Program-made: the position numbers and the translations under genes
Notes under the pieces: generated by a model
What the model was told of the DNA's origin: nothing
Databases searched by the model: none
Seen by the model: the letters and a program-made list of their open reading frames with translations, nothing else
Part shown: piece after piece, positions 15,483 through 24,513 of the stretch
Position numbering within the stretch: position 1 is the first letter of the stretch
Layout of the letters: each line of letters starts with the position of its first letter
Source of the DNA: Alphaproteobacteria bacterium
Lineage (GTDB): Bacteria; Pseudomonadota; Alphaproteobacteria; CAAGCB01; CAG-977
Direction: 5' to 3'
DNA length: 33,012 nt
Assembly (NCBI GenBank): GCA_017539865.1
Contig: JAFYCE010000018.1
Span: forward strand, 1-33,012

Positions 15483-17567
15483 CTACCCCTTTAGCAACTG
15501 CATCAACAATAAAAAGAACATCGTTAAAACCGCAATACCGAAGGAAATGATTGCTGCGACCTTATTTCCCAAAATCAAACTTTCTTCATTTCTCTGTTCA
15601 CGATTGCCGGTAAGAAATTCTATTTCTTCAGACAGTTTGGCATACTCCCTTTTAGCCTGTTCAAAATAGTTGATGTCGCGCAAACGTTCCTGCTTGTTAT
15701 CTAAAAAAGAGTAAATATCCGGAAAAAATCCTTTTCTGACGACCTTAGGCAAATTTTTTTCCAGTTGTTTGCGTTTTTCCATATTATGGTAGCTGTTAAT
15801 CACAGGAGCAACCTTGCCGCCGACCCAGCTGGCCAAAGCATAAAGCCGTTCCGGTCCGAATGTTTTTTGCAGCACGGAAAAAATGCTCAATACGCCTTGA
15901 ATGACAACATTTTCTTTAGACGAATTCAACCATAACAGTTCTTCGGAAACTTTTTTGCCAAATCTGGAGGAAATAAAAGCGGCGATATGTCTGTCAATCG
16001 GATCCGCATCCGGATGAATTCTCTTTGCAAATTCATCCAGAGCGGACAACAAATCCCTTATTTCATCAACATAATCTTTAACGATCAGCGGACTTTGACA
16101 CGGGAAACCTTCATTCAAATCATACAACAGCCGTTCAATTCCCATTCCGAGCCCCGGCTTTTGAAGTTTCAACTGCATTTCCTTGATAATTTGTCCGGAA
16201 ACTATATCCTTATGCAATTCATACCAGCTTTCGACATAGCCGGTGGCAATCAAACCAATCAATGTTTTCGTCTTTTTATCATCATTGACGCTCATTGCCA
16301 AAACCGTCCCCAAAGCATCCGGCAGGAAAGAGCAATCCCGCATTCTCAACGGCGCGGACGGATCCAACAACATACACGTTCTGGCAATGAAATAATCGTC
16401 TTGTTTTTCTTTGGTTGAAAAATTGACCAATGCCATATCTATGGATTTTTTGATGGCGTCCGCCGTATTTTTATCATCAAAGCCGCGTTCAAGCCACGAC
16501 AAAAATTTTTCGGAACGGATTACTTCCGCGGCAATATCCCAATTTTTCGAAAACGCGTACGCCAACGTTCGATAAGAAAAATATTCAACATTGTTAAACA
16601 AGAAAGGACGTTGAGAACTTTTGATGATTTTCGGCTGAACCGGCGTCAGGCGACGGCCGTCAGCCCACAATGTCGTTGAAGAAATATCCCAGCGTTGCTC
16701 GACATTATCGGCTAAAAGTCCGCGATACAGCTCAATCAAAGCCAACGGAACGCGTTCCTCGCCGATAAGAGTGGCATAAGACCCTTTATAAATCTTCATT
16801 TCCAGCAATTCTTCAGCTGACAAATGTTCGACCGGATTATACCCGCACCCCAGACAAATCAAAGTAACGCCGAAAGCGTATAAATCATCCGACGTACTGC
16901 CGTTTCCTTTACCGTCTTGCTGGCACATGGATGTTTCAATTGTTTCGAAAACGACCGATTGATCATATCCGGGAGGAGATGAAATACAATCACCCCATAC
17001 GACGCTTGTTTTTTCCGCATCCATATAGAACAGATTTTCCGGACAGATGTTGCGATGCGTCAAACCGCGCACAGACAGATTACTGATGCCCAACAATAAC
17101 GGCTTAATCCATTTTGTAATTTTTTCGTTTTCTTCATCAGGCTGTATTTTACCATAGGCTTTAGATGTAACGACACGCCCGCCCAGCGGCATTTCATACA
17201 ACAGAATCATTGTTTTTTGACCGGCCGGCTGCCAAAAAGCGACGCCGGCGTCCACCAAAGGCAACAATCCGTCGGCTTTTACACCGCTGCGTGCCTTGAT
17301 ATGATCTTTTCTGACCGGCAATTCCGGTTTGCAGGCCAAAGCGAAAATCTTATGTTCGGGTGCGGCGATATCCTCAGCCTGATACGCTTTGGCATTCGGC
17401 ATATCCAACAGTGTCAATGGCAAATTCGGAAAAACTTTATATTTACCGCGAACAAGAGAAAAAACCTCTTTTTTTGACACATAGGAGTCAAACGAAGAGG
17501 AGCGCCCCTGCGAAGAATCCTGCTTTGCTTTAGAATCGGTTCCGGTTTTGTTTTCTGTCTCTGTCAT
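15483..17567 (-). CDS. Membrane-anchored protein-kinase-fold protein, probable pseudokinase
   Basis: This 694-residue protein has a kinase-like domain (about 45-300), an unrecognised helical region (about 300-600), a charged coiled-coil-like segment (about 600-665) and one C-terminal membrane helix (about 669-691). The kinase call rests on ordered landmarks: HRNICPENLF (171-180) in place of HRDLKPENLL, GDC (192-194) where DFG should be, DDLYAFGVTL (227-236) matching the subdomain IX pattern, and a late RWD (292-294). The catalytic-loop Asp is Asn and the Lys is Cys, no glycine-rich loop is evident, and Phe-Gly of DFG is lost. The Asn and the Asp193 metal position might still bind a nucleotide. 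AAGGA lies five bases before the ATG, only a few bases after the purA terminator. I infer a scaffold or signalling role with the following membrane protein. A weak or atypical active kinase cannot be excluded. Confidence 0.75.
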   Translation of the reverse strand: MTETENKTGTDSKAKQDSSQGRSSSFDSYVSKKEVFSLVRGKYKVFPNLPLTLLDMPNAKAYQAEDIAAPEHKIFALACKPELPVRKDHIKARSGVKADGLLPLVDAGVAFWQPAGQKTMILLYEMPLGGRVVTSKAYGKIQPDEENEKITKWIKPLLLGISNLSVRGLTHRNICPENLFYMDAEKTSVVWGDCISSPPGYDQSVVFETIETSMCQQDGKGNGSTSDDLYAFGVTLICLGCGYNPVEHLSAEELLEMKIYKGSYATLIGEERVPLALIELYRGLLADNVEQRWDISSTTLWADGRRLTPVQPKIIKSSQRPFLFNNVEYFSYRTLAYAFSKNWDIAAEVIRSEKFLSWLERGFDDKNTADAIKKSIDMALVNFSTKEKQDDYFIARTCMLLDPSAPLRMRDCSFLPDALGTVLAMSVNDDKKTKTLIGLIATGYVESWYELHKDIVSGQIIKEMQLKLQKPGLGMGIERLLYDLNEGFPCQSPLIVKDYVDEIRDLLSALDEFAKRIHPDADPIDRHIAAFISSRFGKKVSEELLWLNSSKENVVIQGVLSIFSVLQKTFGPERLYALASWVGGKVAPVINSYHNMEKRKQLEKNLPKVVRKGFFPDIYSFLDNKQERLRDINYFEQAKREYAKLSEEIEFLTGNREQRNEESLILGNKVAAIISFGIAVLTMFFLLLMQLLKG

Positions 17568-17581
17568 TTTTTCCTTCTGGT

Positions 17582-17622
17582 AAAAAAAACAAGGGGAAAA
17601 GCTTTCTGCTTTCTTTCCCCTT
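17582..17622 (-). terminator. purA terminator, possible attenuator for the kinase-like gene
   Basis: On the minus strand AAGGGGAAA (17622-17614) pairs perfectly with TTTCCCCTT (17599-17591), followed by G and eight T (17589-17582). It lies about 35 bases after the purA stop. The kinase-like gene starts just 15 bases after the T-run, leaving no room for a promoter in between, so that gene must be read by leak-through or by regulated antitermination. Confidence 0.85.
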
Positions 17623-17656
17623 ATTTTACATGATTTATTCCAAATAAAAAGTTTTT

Positions 17657-18949
17657 TTATTGCTTTTCATACGGATTCATCCGGATAATCGTATCTTCAC
17701 GTTCGGGACTGGTCGAAATCATGCCGATCTGAACCCCCAGAAGCTCTTCCAAACGAGCCAGATACTTTTTGGCGTTTTCCGGCAGTTTGTTATAGTCGCG
17801 GATGCCGAATGTCGAACTTTTCCACCCCGGCAAGGTTTCGTAAACCGGCTTGACTTCCGCCTGCGCATTCAGTTGCATCGGATAATAATCCAGTTTTTGA
17901 CCTTTGTATTCATAACCGACGCAAACTTTGATTTCATCAAACTGATCCAGAATATCCAACTTCATCACCGCCAGATTCTGAACGCCATTGACCAAAATCG
18001 CCTGACGCACCAAAACAGCGTCAAACCACCCGCAACGACGCGGACGTCCGGTCACCGTCCCGAATTCGCGGCCGACTTCACGAATGCGGTCGCCGTCCGC
18101 ATCAAACAATTCCGTCGGAAACGGCCCCGAACCGACGCGTGTCGTATAGGCTTTAACGACACCAATGACCTTATCGATATCTTTCATGCCGACACCGGAG
18201 CCGACAGCCGCTTGTCCCGCAATCGTATTGGAAGACGTTACAAACGGATATGTACCGAAATCGTTGTCAAGCATAGTGGCTTGCGCCCCCTCAAACAACA
18301 GCGTTTTTCCTTGTTTAAGCTGTTCCGACAGAATTTTCCAAGCCGGAACGGCATAAGGCAGGATAAAACCGGCGATTTCATCCAGCTTTCTCATCAGATC
18401 CGCCTTATCGACTTCGGGCTTACCCCATCCTTTGCGTAAAGCGTTATGAAACAAAAGCAAGTTATCGACTTTGGCTTCCAGTGTTTCCTTTTCCGCCAGA
18501 TCGCCGACACGAATGGCACGACGGGCGACTTTATCCTGATAAGCGGGACCGATGCCGCGGCCGGTCGTACCGATTTTTCCTTTGCCGGCGGCTTCTTCGC
18601 TTAAATGATCCAGCTCACGGTGCAACGGCAAAATCAAGGTCGCCTGATCGGAAATTTTCAACACATCGGGGGATATTTTCGTTCCCAAATCGATAATTCT
18701 CTTCATTTCCTCCTGCAGAGCCCACGGATCAACGACGACACCGTTGCCGACGACCGACAGCTTTCCGCGAACAATACCGGAAGGCAACAAAGAAAGTTTA
18801 TACGTCACGCCGTCCACCACCAAAGTGTGTCCCGCATTGTTGCCGCCTTGAAACCGGACGACGACATCGGCGCGTTCACTCATCAGGTCAACGATTTTTC
18901 CCTTGCCTTCATCGCCCCACTGAGCGCCGATGATTACGATATTGGTCAT
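17657..18949 (-). CDS. purA: Adenylosuccinate synthase PurA
   Basis: PurA makes adenylosuccinate from IMP, aspartate and GTP, the first committed step from IMP to AMP. The 430-residue protein matches the family: the P-loop-like [11 protein letters not shown] (8-18), [10 protein letters not shown] with the catalytic His, [11 protein letters not shown], the VGSGPFPTE region, [11 protein letters not shown] and the LDILD guanine-binding segment. GGAG lies about ten bases before the ATG. It follows hisZ by 27 bases, an arrangement I associate with alphaproteobacteria, and is closed by a strong terminator. Confidence 0.97.
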   Translation of the reverse strand: MTNIVIIGAQWGDEGKGKIVDLMSERADVVVRFQGGNNAGHTLVVDGVTYKLSLLPSGIVRGKLSVVGNGVVVDPWALQEEMKRIIDLGTKISPDVLKISDQATLILPLHRELDHLSEEAAGKGKIGTTGRGIGPAYQDKVARRAIRVGDLAEKETLEAKVDNLLLFHNALRKGWGKPEVDKADLMRKLDEIAGFILPYAVPAWKILSEQLKQGKTLLFEGAQATMLDNDFGTYPFVTSSNTIAGQAAVGSGVGMKDIDKVIGVVKAYTTRVGSGPFPTELFDADGDRIREVGREFGTVTGRPRRCGWFDAVLVRQAILVNGVQNLAVMKLDILDQFDEIKVCVGYEYKGQKLDYYPMQLNAQAEVKPVYETLPGWKSSTFGIRDYNKLPENAKKYLARLEELLGVQIGMISTSPEREDTIIRMNPYEKQ

Positions 18950-18976
18950 ATATTCTGCTCCTTTAAATGAACCAAA

Positions 18977-20140
18977 CTAAAGCGGCACGATCCGTCCGCC
19001 CGTATAAATACAGCTGCAGTTTTGCCGCAGCGCCTCTTCCCGTCCGCCGCCGTTCAATCCGCGGACGGTCACATATCCTTTTGCGCGTAAATCCGCCGCT
19101 TCTTTAAAAGAAACATCAAAAGGCACATAAACCCGTTCTTTTTCCTCCCTTTTTTCCAGAAGGGACAGGATATCTTCCAAAAACAACGTAATGCCGACAG
19201 CCGGTTCGGAGTATTCGCCGTCAATGCCGGCAAAATAGCGACCGCCGCGTCCCAACTCTTTTCCGCACTGTTTTGAAAAAACGGAAAATCCGATACCGCT
19301 GTGATATTCAAACCCGCGGTTTTCAAAAACATCAACCGTCAAAGGCAGAGCCGGTTTTTCTTTTTGCAACAAAGAAACGACCTCTTTCAAACGGCGGCAT
19401 TCCGCCGCAGCCTCCGACGGCAAAGAAAGAGAACGCAAGATATCCGACACGCGTTCGCAATTTCCGAACGCCTGAAACAAAGACAGAAAAACATCTTTAT
19501 TTTCCCGTACTTTTTTATTCGTCCCGTTCAACACCGTCCATGCGGCCGAAAAATCTTTTTGATTGAGTAATATTCCGATTTTTTTGCCGTCTTCACGGTC
19601 GATATCGTACGCCTTGCACAAAGCCGGAAACAATGTGGGAAGATTCAAATCGAATACAAAATGCGGCAGCCCTGTTCTTTCCAAAGCTTCCGCCGCCGCC
19701 AAAATGATTTCGGCGTCCGCTTTCGCACAATCGGCACCGATCAGCTCCGCACCAACCTGCAAAATCTGACGGGACGGATTCAACTGTGTCGGAAACATCC
19801 GGACGACTTGCCCCGCATAAGCCAGACGCAAAGGTCTCGGTTCCCGTTTCAATCGCGTTACGGCAATCCGGCCGATTTGAGGCGTCATATCCGCCCGAAC
19901 CCCCATAATCTTACCGGAAACGGCGTCCGTCACACGGAAAGTTTGTTCCGACAAATCGCCATATTTTTCAGAAAGAAGGGTTTCTTCATATTCCAAAAGC
20001 GGTGGAGAGACCCGCTGATAGCCATTATTCCGGAACACGTTCATCATTGAAGAAACGGCTTCGGCTTCGCATTCGACAAATGGCGGCAACGTATCCGTCA
20101 TACCGACGGGCAACAAACCGCTGCGGACGGAATTTTTCAT
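18977..20140 (-). CDS. hisZ: ATP phosphoribosyltransferase regulatory subunit HisZ
   Basis: HisZ is a catalytically inactive paralogue of histidyl-tRNA synthetase that binds the short-form HisG and makes the first step of histidine synthesis active and feedback-sensitive. Visible parts are the N-terminal LLPVGMTDTLP, PPLLEYEETLLSE, the motif-2-like RLAYAGQVVR, QVGAELIG, and the late GGRYFAGI with AVGITLFLEDI. There is no C-terminal anticodon-binding domain of normal size, which separates it from HisRS. The frame extends back to a TTG at 20209, but family members begin near the ATG at 20140, giving 387 residues. That ATG has only a distant AAGGA (12 bases). No hisG is in the window. It heads the hisZ-purA pair. 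Confidence 0.88.
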   Translation of the reverse strand: MKNSVRSGLLPVGMTDTLPPFVECEAEAVSSMMNVFRNNGYQRVSPPLLEYEETLLSEKYGDLSEQTFRVTDAVSGKIMGVRADMTPQIGRIAVTRLKREPRPLRLAYAGQVVRMFPTQLNPSRQILQVGAELIGADCAKADAEIILAAAEALERTGLPHFVFDLNLPTLFPALCKAYDIDREDGKKIGILLNQKDFSAAWTVLNGTNKKVRENKDVFLSLFQAFGNCERVSDILRSLSLPSEAAAECRRLKEVVSLLQKEKPALPLTVDVFENRGFEYHSGIGFSVFSKQCGKELGRGGRYFAGIDGEYSEPAVGITLFLEDILSLLEKREEKERVYVPFDVSFKEAADLRAKGYVTVRGLNGGGREEALRQNCSCIYTGGRIVPL

Positions 20141-20215
20141 TTCAGGAACAAATCCTTGATCAAACAAATCTGCTTTTGTTTTACTCTGAATCCGTTCCAA
20201 AAGAAACAAAAAAAA

Positions 20216-20572
20216 TCACCGTCTTTTTTTCCTTTTCGAAAAAGAATCGGCATCTTTCCAACGGATGCTTTCACGATAAGCGTCTTCCAGCCGTTTCGAA
20301 TATGTTTCCGTTTCAATATTCAGCAGAAAGTCATAAATGCCCTCGGCCACATCTTCAATCATTTTTTCGCGTTCATGACTGAACACACGGCAAACATTGC
20401 ACCAAGCCATCCGGCGTCCTTTGGCATCCGTAATCATCACGTCCGTATAATCGCCCGTATGGGAAACGGGATTGTGTCCGCTGTTCAGCGGCTGTTTAAA
20501 ATGGTCGTTCAAACACATAAAAGCCAAAGCTCTGGCCATTTTTCTGGCGACATGATTTTCTTCGACAGGCAT
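20216..20572 (-). CDS. Hypothetical CxxC protein, 118 residues
   Basis: This is a small soluble protein that I cannot name. An ATG at 20593 has no ribosome site, whereas AAAAGGAGG (20586-20578) lies five bases before the ATG at 20572, so I use the inner start. Visible features are a His/Asn-rich middle (HFKQPLNSGHNPVSHTGDY), a strand-like VMITDAKGRRMAW followed directly by CNVC, and a long acidic helix (SHEREKMIEDVAEGIYDFL). The C-terminus is strongly basic (FSKRKKRR). One CxxC pair alone could serve metal binding or redox. It lies 75 bases before hisZ and 91 bases after the M32 peptidase and may be the first gene of a hisZ-purA transcript. Confidence 0.75.
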   Translation of the reverse strand: MPVEENHVARKMARALAFMCLNDHFKQPLNSGHNPVSHTGDYTDVMITDAKGRRMAWCNVCRVFSHEREKMIEDVAEGIYDFLLNIETETYSKRLEDAYRESIRWKDADSFSKRKKRR

Positions 20573-20663
20573 AGCGACCTCCTTTTCACGCATTTATCAA
20601 ATAATAAAATAGGCTTGAAAAGAAGGCTTTCCATCGGACTTTAGGCTATTCCGCCCGAAAGAT

Positions 20664-22223
20664 TTATCTGTCCTGCACCGATTTTGCCTGCAAAGCGGCC
20701 GCCTGACGGACGGAGGCTTTTTCCTTTCCGCCCAGATAGCGTTCGCGCAGACTGTTTTTGAAAGCTTCGGTAGACAGTTCTTTTCCGGTCGCCTGCTTGA
20801 TCAGGTCGTTAAAGGACAGTTTGGACGCCTGAGAATGGACGTTTTTGTTCAGCCATCCTTTCAAGCTTGAAAAGTCGCCTTTTTCCAATTGCTGCGGAAT
20901 TTCCGGATGTTCTTTTTTTGCCGCTTCGAAGAACTGCGCCGCGGCAATCGCACCGACCGTATAATCGGGAAAATAGCCGAAATCGCCGCCCGCCCAGTGA
21001 ATATCCTGCAAACAGCCTTCCTTGTCGTTTTTCGGCTCGACACCCAGATATTCTTTCATTTTACCGTTCCACGCCTTGGGCAGATCCTTGACTTCCAGAT
21101 CGCCGTTAATCAGGTCTTTTTCCAGTTCGTAGCGCATGATGACGTGCAACGGATACGTCACGTCATCGGCGTTGATCCGGATTAAAGACGGCTTGACACT
21201 GTGCATATGGCGTTCCAGATTGTCGAAAGAAAACTCGTCCGTTTTATAGAAGTCATTCATTTCCTTTGACAGATAACGGATGAACTCGTTGCTTTTCATG
21301 ACGGGCATCTGCATCAGCAATGACTGGCTTTCATGCAAAGCCATGCCGCGCGGCTTGCCGACGGGCTGGTGCATATATTCTTTCGGCAGTCCCTGCTCGT
21401 ACATACCGTGTCCCGTTTCGTGCATCACTGCAGAAACGGAGCGCAACGGATCGTCCAAATCGTAACGACCGACCACGCGCATATCATCCTTGCCACACGT
21501 GGTCTGGAAAGCGGACGTCGACATATCCATCCGGCCGCGATTGAAATCGAACCCCATTGTTTTCATCAGCTTTTTGGCGAATTCCGTTTGCTTTTCCAGA
21601 GGATATTCGCCTTTGAAGGGCTTCGGTTCCTCTTTGCGTTCAGCCTGAGCCCGCTTGATGAAATCGGGCAGAAAAGATTTCAAATCGTAAAACAGGACGT
21701 CCAGTTTTTCCGATGTCATCCCCGGCTGATACAAATCCAGCAAAGCGTCATACGGTTTCAGTCCCGTTTCAGCACTGATAGCGGCAGCCTTTTCCCGTGC
21801 GATGGCAACGAGTTTCTGCAAATGCGGTGCAAAAGACTTGAAATTGCTTTCCGCTTTGGCTTTTCCCCAAGCGTTCTGTCCCGCGCTGGCGGCTTTAGCA
21901 CTCTGCTCGACCAAAGCGTCCGGCAAAGCGTTTTCGTTCTGCCATTCTTTTTTGGCTTCGCGGACGTTCGCCTGCTGCCAATCATTCAGATCGGTTCTTT
22001 TTTCCAAACGATCGAACATTTCCTTCCAATCCGGACGGGTGATGATTTCATGCTGTTTCATCGACAGATAAGCCATTTGATCACCTTGCCCGTCACCGGC
22101 GGCTTCCGGCGCGTTCACTCTGGCATCCCATCCGATCAAGGCGGAAATGTAGCCCAGCTTGCCGATTTCTTCAAAACGGTTTTCCAATTCCTGATAATCG
22201 TCTTTTTTCTTATCTTTGATCAT
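20664..22223 (-). CDS. M32 family (Taq-type) metallocarboxypeptidase
   Basis: This is a zinc carboxypeptidase of family M32 that trims C-terminal residues in the cytoplasm. The 519-residue, mostly helical protein shows HETGH (268-272) with the catalytic Glu269, the third ligand in HESQS (Glu298), and the late GDFGYFPDYTVGA segment typical of M32. The usual HPF signature ahead of the HExxH is here SAF (MDMSTSAFQTT), so its His is missing. A 20-residue Lys/Ala/Gln tail follows the normal end. The gene starts one base after the Fic-like gene and is the last of the long minus-strand run. About 90 bases to the next gene hold no clear terminator. Confidence 0.93.
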   Translation of the reverse strand: MIKDKKKDDYQELENRFEEIGKLGYISALIGWDARVNAPEAAGDGQGDQMAYLSMKQHEIITRPDWKEMFDRLEKRTDLNDWQQANVREAKKEWQNENALPDALVEQSAKAASAGQNAWGKAKAESNFKSFAPHLQKLVAIAREKAAAISAETGLKPYDALLDLYQPGMTSEKLDVLFYDLKSFLPDFIKRAQAERKEEPKPFKGEYPLEKQTEFAKKLMKTMGFDFNRGRMDMSTSAFQTTCGKDDMRVVGRYDLDDPLRSVSAVMHETGHGMYEQGLPKEYMHQPVGKPRGMALHESQSLLMQMPVMKSNEFIRYLSKEMNDFYKTDEFSFDNLERHMHSVKPSLIRINADDVTYPLHVIMRYELEKDLINGDLEVKDLPKAWNGKMKEYLGVEPKNDKEGCLQDIHWAGGDFGYFPDYTVGAIAAAQFFEAAKKEHPEIPQQLEKGDFSSLKGWLNKNVHSQASKLSFNDLIKQATGKELSTEAFKNSLRERYLGGKEKASVRQAAALQAKSVQDR

Positions 22224-22224
22224 T

Positions 22225-23208
22225 TTATCGTTCCTGCAATTTTGTCCGTATTTCGTCCAAAGTATAGCGCTGTTCTTTCAGTTCTTTCAACTGTTTTATT
22301 CTGGGCAGGATGTCCGAAGAATAAAGCGTATAATCGGCCGATGTTTTTCCCGCCGTTTCCAACAACCCCAGACTTGTCCAATAGCGGATGGTCGAAACGC
22401 GTTCTCCGCATTCCTTGGCCAACTGACCGATACGCAGAAAATAAGGATCCTGTTCGACATCTTCAACCGTTGACGTTTGCGCCGCCTTCAAATACATTTC
22501 CAGCGACCGGTTCACCGCCCGACAAATCAGCTTATCATACCCTTCGCGATCATTATTGAAAATCGCTTTTTCCAGTGTATTCCAGTACTCGGCTTTTTCG
22601 CGTCTGGAAAACAATACCGGCGGATAACCGTGACGCATTAAAATCAAATTCATCAATGATCTGGCGACGCAAGCGTTTCCTTTGCCGAAAGGCTGAATGG
22701 ACATCAGTTTTAAATGCGCTTCCGCCGCGATAGCCGCAGGATGAAGCGTTCCGGCGGCAAACAACCACATACCGAAATCATTCATCATCCGTTGGACGCG
22801 TACGGAATTCGGCAGATCATGCGTTCCGACCTGAAATTTCAATGGAAAACCGCGATACATTCCGCCATTGTTATCGTCCAGATTGCGTACGACAAGACGA
22901 TGTATTTCCCTTACGTCGGCATCATCCATCTGATGATTGACTTTCCGCGCCAGAGAGGAAATCATCTCAAACGCCTTTGCCGCGTTCAGCACTTGAATAT
23001 GTTCCGTTAAAGAATGTTTTTCGACCGCTTTGTCTTCATACAAAATGGCGGCCGTTTCCTTACAAGTCAGGCTGGAACCGTCGAAACAGCCGCCGACATA
23101 AGCCAGCTCCAATTCGATTTTTTTTCGCAATTCCTCCAAAATATCAGCAGATAAAGCCGGCTGCTTGTCCAACTCGCTTTTTTTGGTGTTCAAATCATCA
23201 TAAATCAT
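22225..23208 (-). CDS. Degenerate Fic-domain protein with C-terminal MerR-type DNA-binding domain
   Basis: This 327-residue protein combines a Fic fold (about 30-245) with a MerR-like helix-turn-helix (about 257-325). The Fic N-terminal helix is recognisable at FDGSSLTCKET (42-52), as is the later MYRGFPLKFQVGTH (117-130). The catalytic loop reads QPFGKGNACVAR (172-183) instead of HPFxDGNGRxxR: the catalytic His is Gln, the metal-binding acidic residue is Lys and the phosphate-binding Arg is Cys. AMP transfer is therefore not expected. The C-terminus reads IGQLAKECGERVSTIRYWTSLGLL in two parts (260-279 and onward), then a Tyr/Asp-Ile/Leu-rich helix pattern as in MerR regulators. GGAGA lies seven bases before the ATG. 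Its place 24 bases after gltA and one base before the peptidase suggests a ligand-sensing transcription regulator, possibly of this operon. That role is inference. Confidence 0.85.
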   Translation of the reverse strand: MIYDDLNTKKSELDKQPALSADILEELRKKIELELAYVGGCFDGSSLTCKETAAILYEDKAVEKHSLTEHIQVLNAAKAFEMISSLARKVNHQMDDADVREIHRLVVRNLDDNNGGMYRGFPLKFQVGTHDLPNSVRVQRMMNDFGMWLFAAGTLHPAAIAAEAHLKLMSIQPFGKGNACVARSLMNLILMRHGYPPVLFSRREKAEYWNTLEKAIFNNDREGYDKLICRAVNRSLEMYLKAAQTSTVEDVEQDPYFLRIGQLAKECGERVSTIRYWTSLGLLETAGKTSADYTLYSSDILPRIKQLKELKEQRYTLDEIRTKLQER

Positions 23209-23232
23209 CCGGATTCTCCCTAGCTGGCCGTT

Positions 23233-24513
23233 TTATCGCAATTCCAAGGGCAGGAACGGAGTTTCGACCGGCCCCGAATACAGCTGGCGCGGACGGACCA
23301 AACGACGCTGTTCCATATTGTTTTCGCGCCAATGCGCAATCCACCCCGGCATCCGCCCGATTGCGAACATCACCGTGTACATATTCAGCGGTATCCTCAA
23401 CGCCCGCAAAATCATCCCCGAATAGAAATCAACGTTCGGATACAGATTGCGTTCTTTAAAGTAGTCGTCATTCAGTGCTTTTTCTTCCAACTTCAAAGCG
23501 ATGTCTATCAACGGATCGCTGACCCGTTCCGTTTCCAACAAATCAAAGACCGCCTTTTTCAAAATCTTCGCGCGCGGATCGAAAGTCTTATACACTCTGT
23601 GACCGAAGCCCATCAGGCGGACTTCTTTTCGTTTGACGCGTTCGACAAACCCGTCGACGTTTTCATCGCCTTTGGCCAGACGGGACAGCATTTCGAATAC
23701 GGCGACGTTCGCCCCGCCGTGCAGCTTCCCCCATAACGCGCAAATACCGGAAGCGACGGAAGAAAACAGGTTCGTTTCGGCAGACCCGACGATGCGCACG
23801 GTTGACGTTGAACAGTTCTGTTCGTGGTCGGCATGCAGCATCAAAAACAGATTCAGCGCCTTAATCGCCTCCTGCGTCGGCTGATGAGGCTTATTCGGAA
23901 TGGAAAACATCATATGCAGAAAGTTGTCGCAATAGCTTCGGGCGGGATCGGGATACACAAACGGCAACCCCATCGCTTTGCGGTAAGAGAAGGCGGCAAT
24001 CGTACGCACCTTGGAAATAATAGCCGCCACCGCGTTGCGCATGGCTTCCTCGTCTGTCGTATCCATGATTTCCGGCGAATAGCAAATCAGCGAATTGACG
24101 ACCGCCGACAAAATCGACATCGGCTGACCGTTCGGCGGGAAAGCGTCAAAATGATGCAACAAACCTTCATGCAGCAATTCGTTGTTTGTCAGCCGCGTAC
24201 TGAACGTCCGCATTTCCGCCATCGTCGGCAAACGGCCGTAAATCAACAGCCACGCCGTTTCAACGAACGTCATCTTTTCCGCCACCGTTTCGATCGGAAT
24301 GCCACGATAGCGCAAAATGCCTTTTTCCCCGTTGACATAAGTGATTTTGCTGATGCAGGACGCCGTATTGCCGAATCCGGGGTCCAGTGTCGTCAATCCC
24401 GTTTCGGCTCTGAGTTTGGAAATATCGATACAGCCTTCCCCCGTCGTCGAATACAGTACGGGGAATTCATATTCTTTGCCGTCATATTGCAATTTAACCG
24501 TTTTTTCCGTCAT
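23233..24513 (-). CDS. gltA: Citrate synthase GltA
   Basis: GltA condenses oxaloacetate and acetyl-CoA to citrate, the entry step of the TCA cycle. At 426 residues it matches the hexameric bacterial type, with a small N-terminal beta domain (about 1-45: VKLQYDGKEYEFPV). The catalytic triad is in place: His in LHADHEQNCSTSTVR, His in GFGHRVYK and Asp in NVDFYSG. The ATG overlaps the stop of the upstream isocitrate-dehydrogenase-like gene (ATGA), so translation is coupled. The Fic/MerR gene follows 24 bases later. Confidence 0.97.
   Translation of the reverse strand: MTEKTVKLQYDGKEYEFPVLYSTTGEGCIDISKLRAETGLTTLDPGFGNTASCISKITYVNGEKGILRYRGIPIETVAEKMTFVETAWLLIYGRLPTMAEMRTFSTRLTNNELLHEGLLHHFDAFPPNGQPMSILSAVVNSLICYSPEIMDTTDEEAMRNAVAAIISKVRTIAAFSYRKAMGLPFVYPDPARSYCDNFLHMMFSIPNKPHQPTQEAIKALNLFLMLHADHEQNCSTSTVRIVGSAETNLFSSVASGICALWGKLHGGANVAVFEMLSRLAKGDENVDGFVERVKRKEVRLMGFGHRVYKTFDPRAKILKKAVFDLLETERVSDPLIDIALKLEEKALNDDYFKERNLYPNVDFYSGMILRALRIPLNMYTVMFAIGRMPGWIAHWRENNMEQRRLVRPRQLYSGPVETPFLPLELR

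Noticed and set aside
20573-20663. Possible terminator between the M32 peptidase and the CxxC protein
   Set aside because: Only short imperfect stems can be drawn (CTTT with AAAG, GAAAG with CTTTT) and none is followed by a T-run.
21333-22559. 408-codon open frame on the plus strand
   Set aside because: It is antisense to the M32 peptidase and the Fic/MerR gene. Its composition (Phe, Arg, His rich) and lack of a ribosome site mark it as a shadow.
22225-23208. Fic protein as half of a toxin-antitoxin pair
   Set aside because: There is no small antitoxin gene beside it and the catalytic loop is degenerate, so a toxin role is unlikely.
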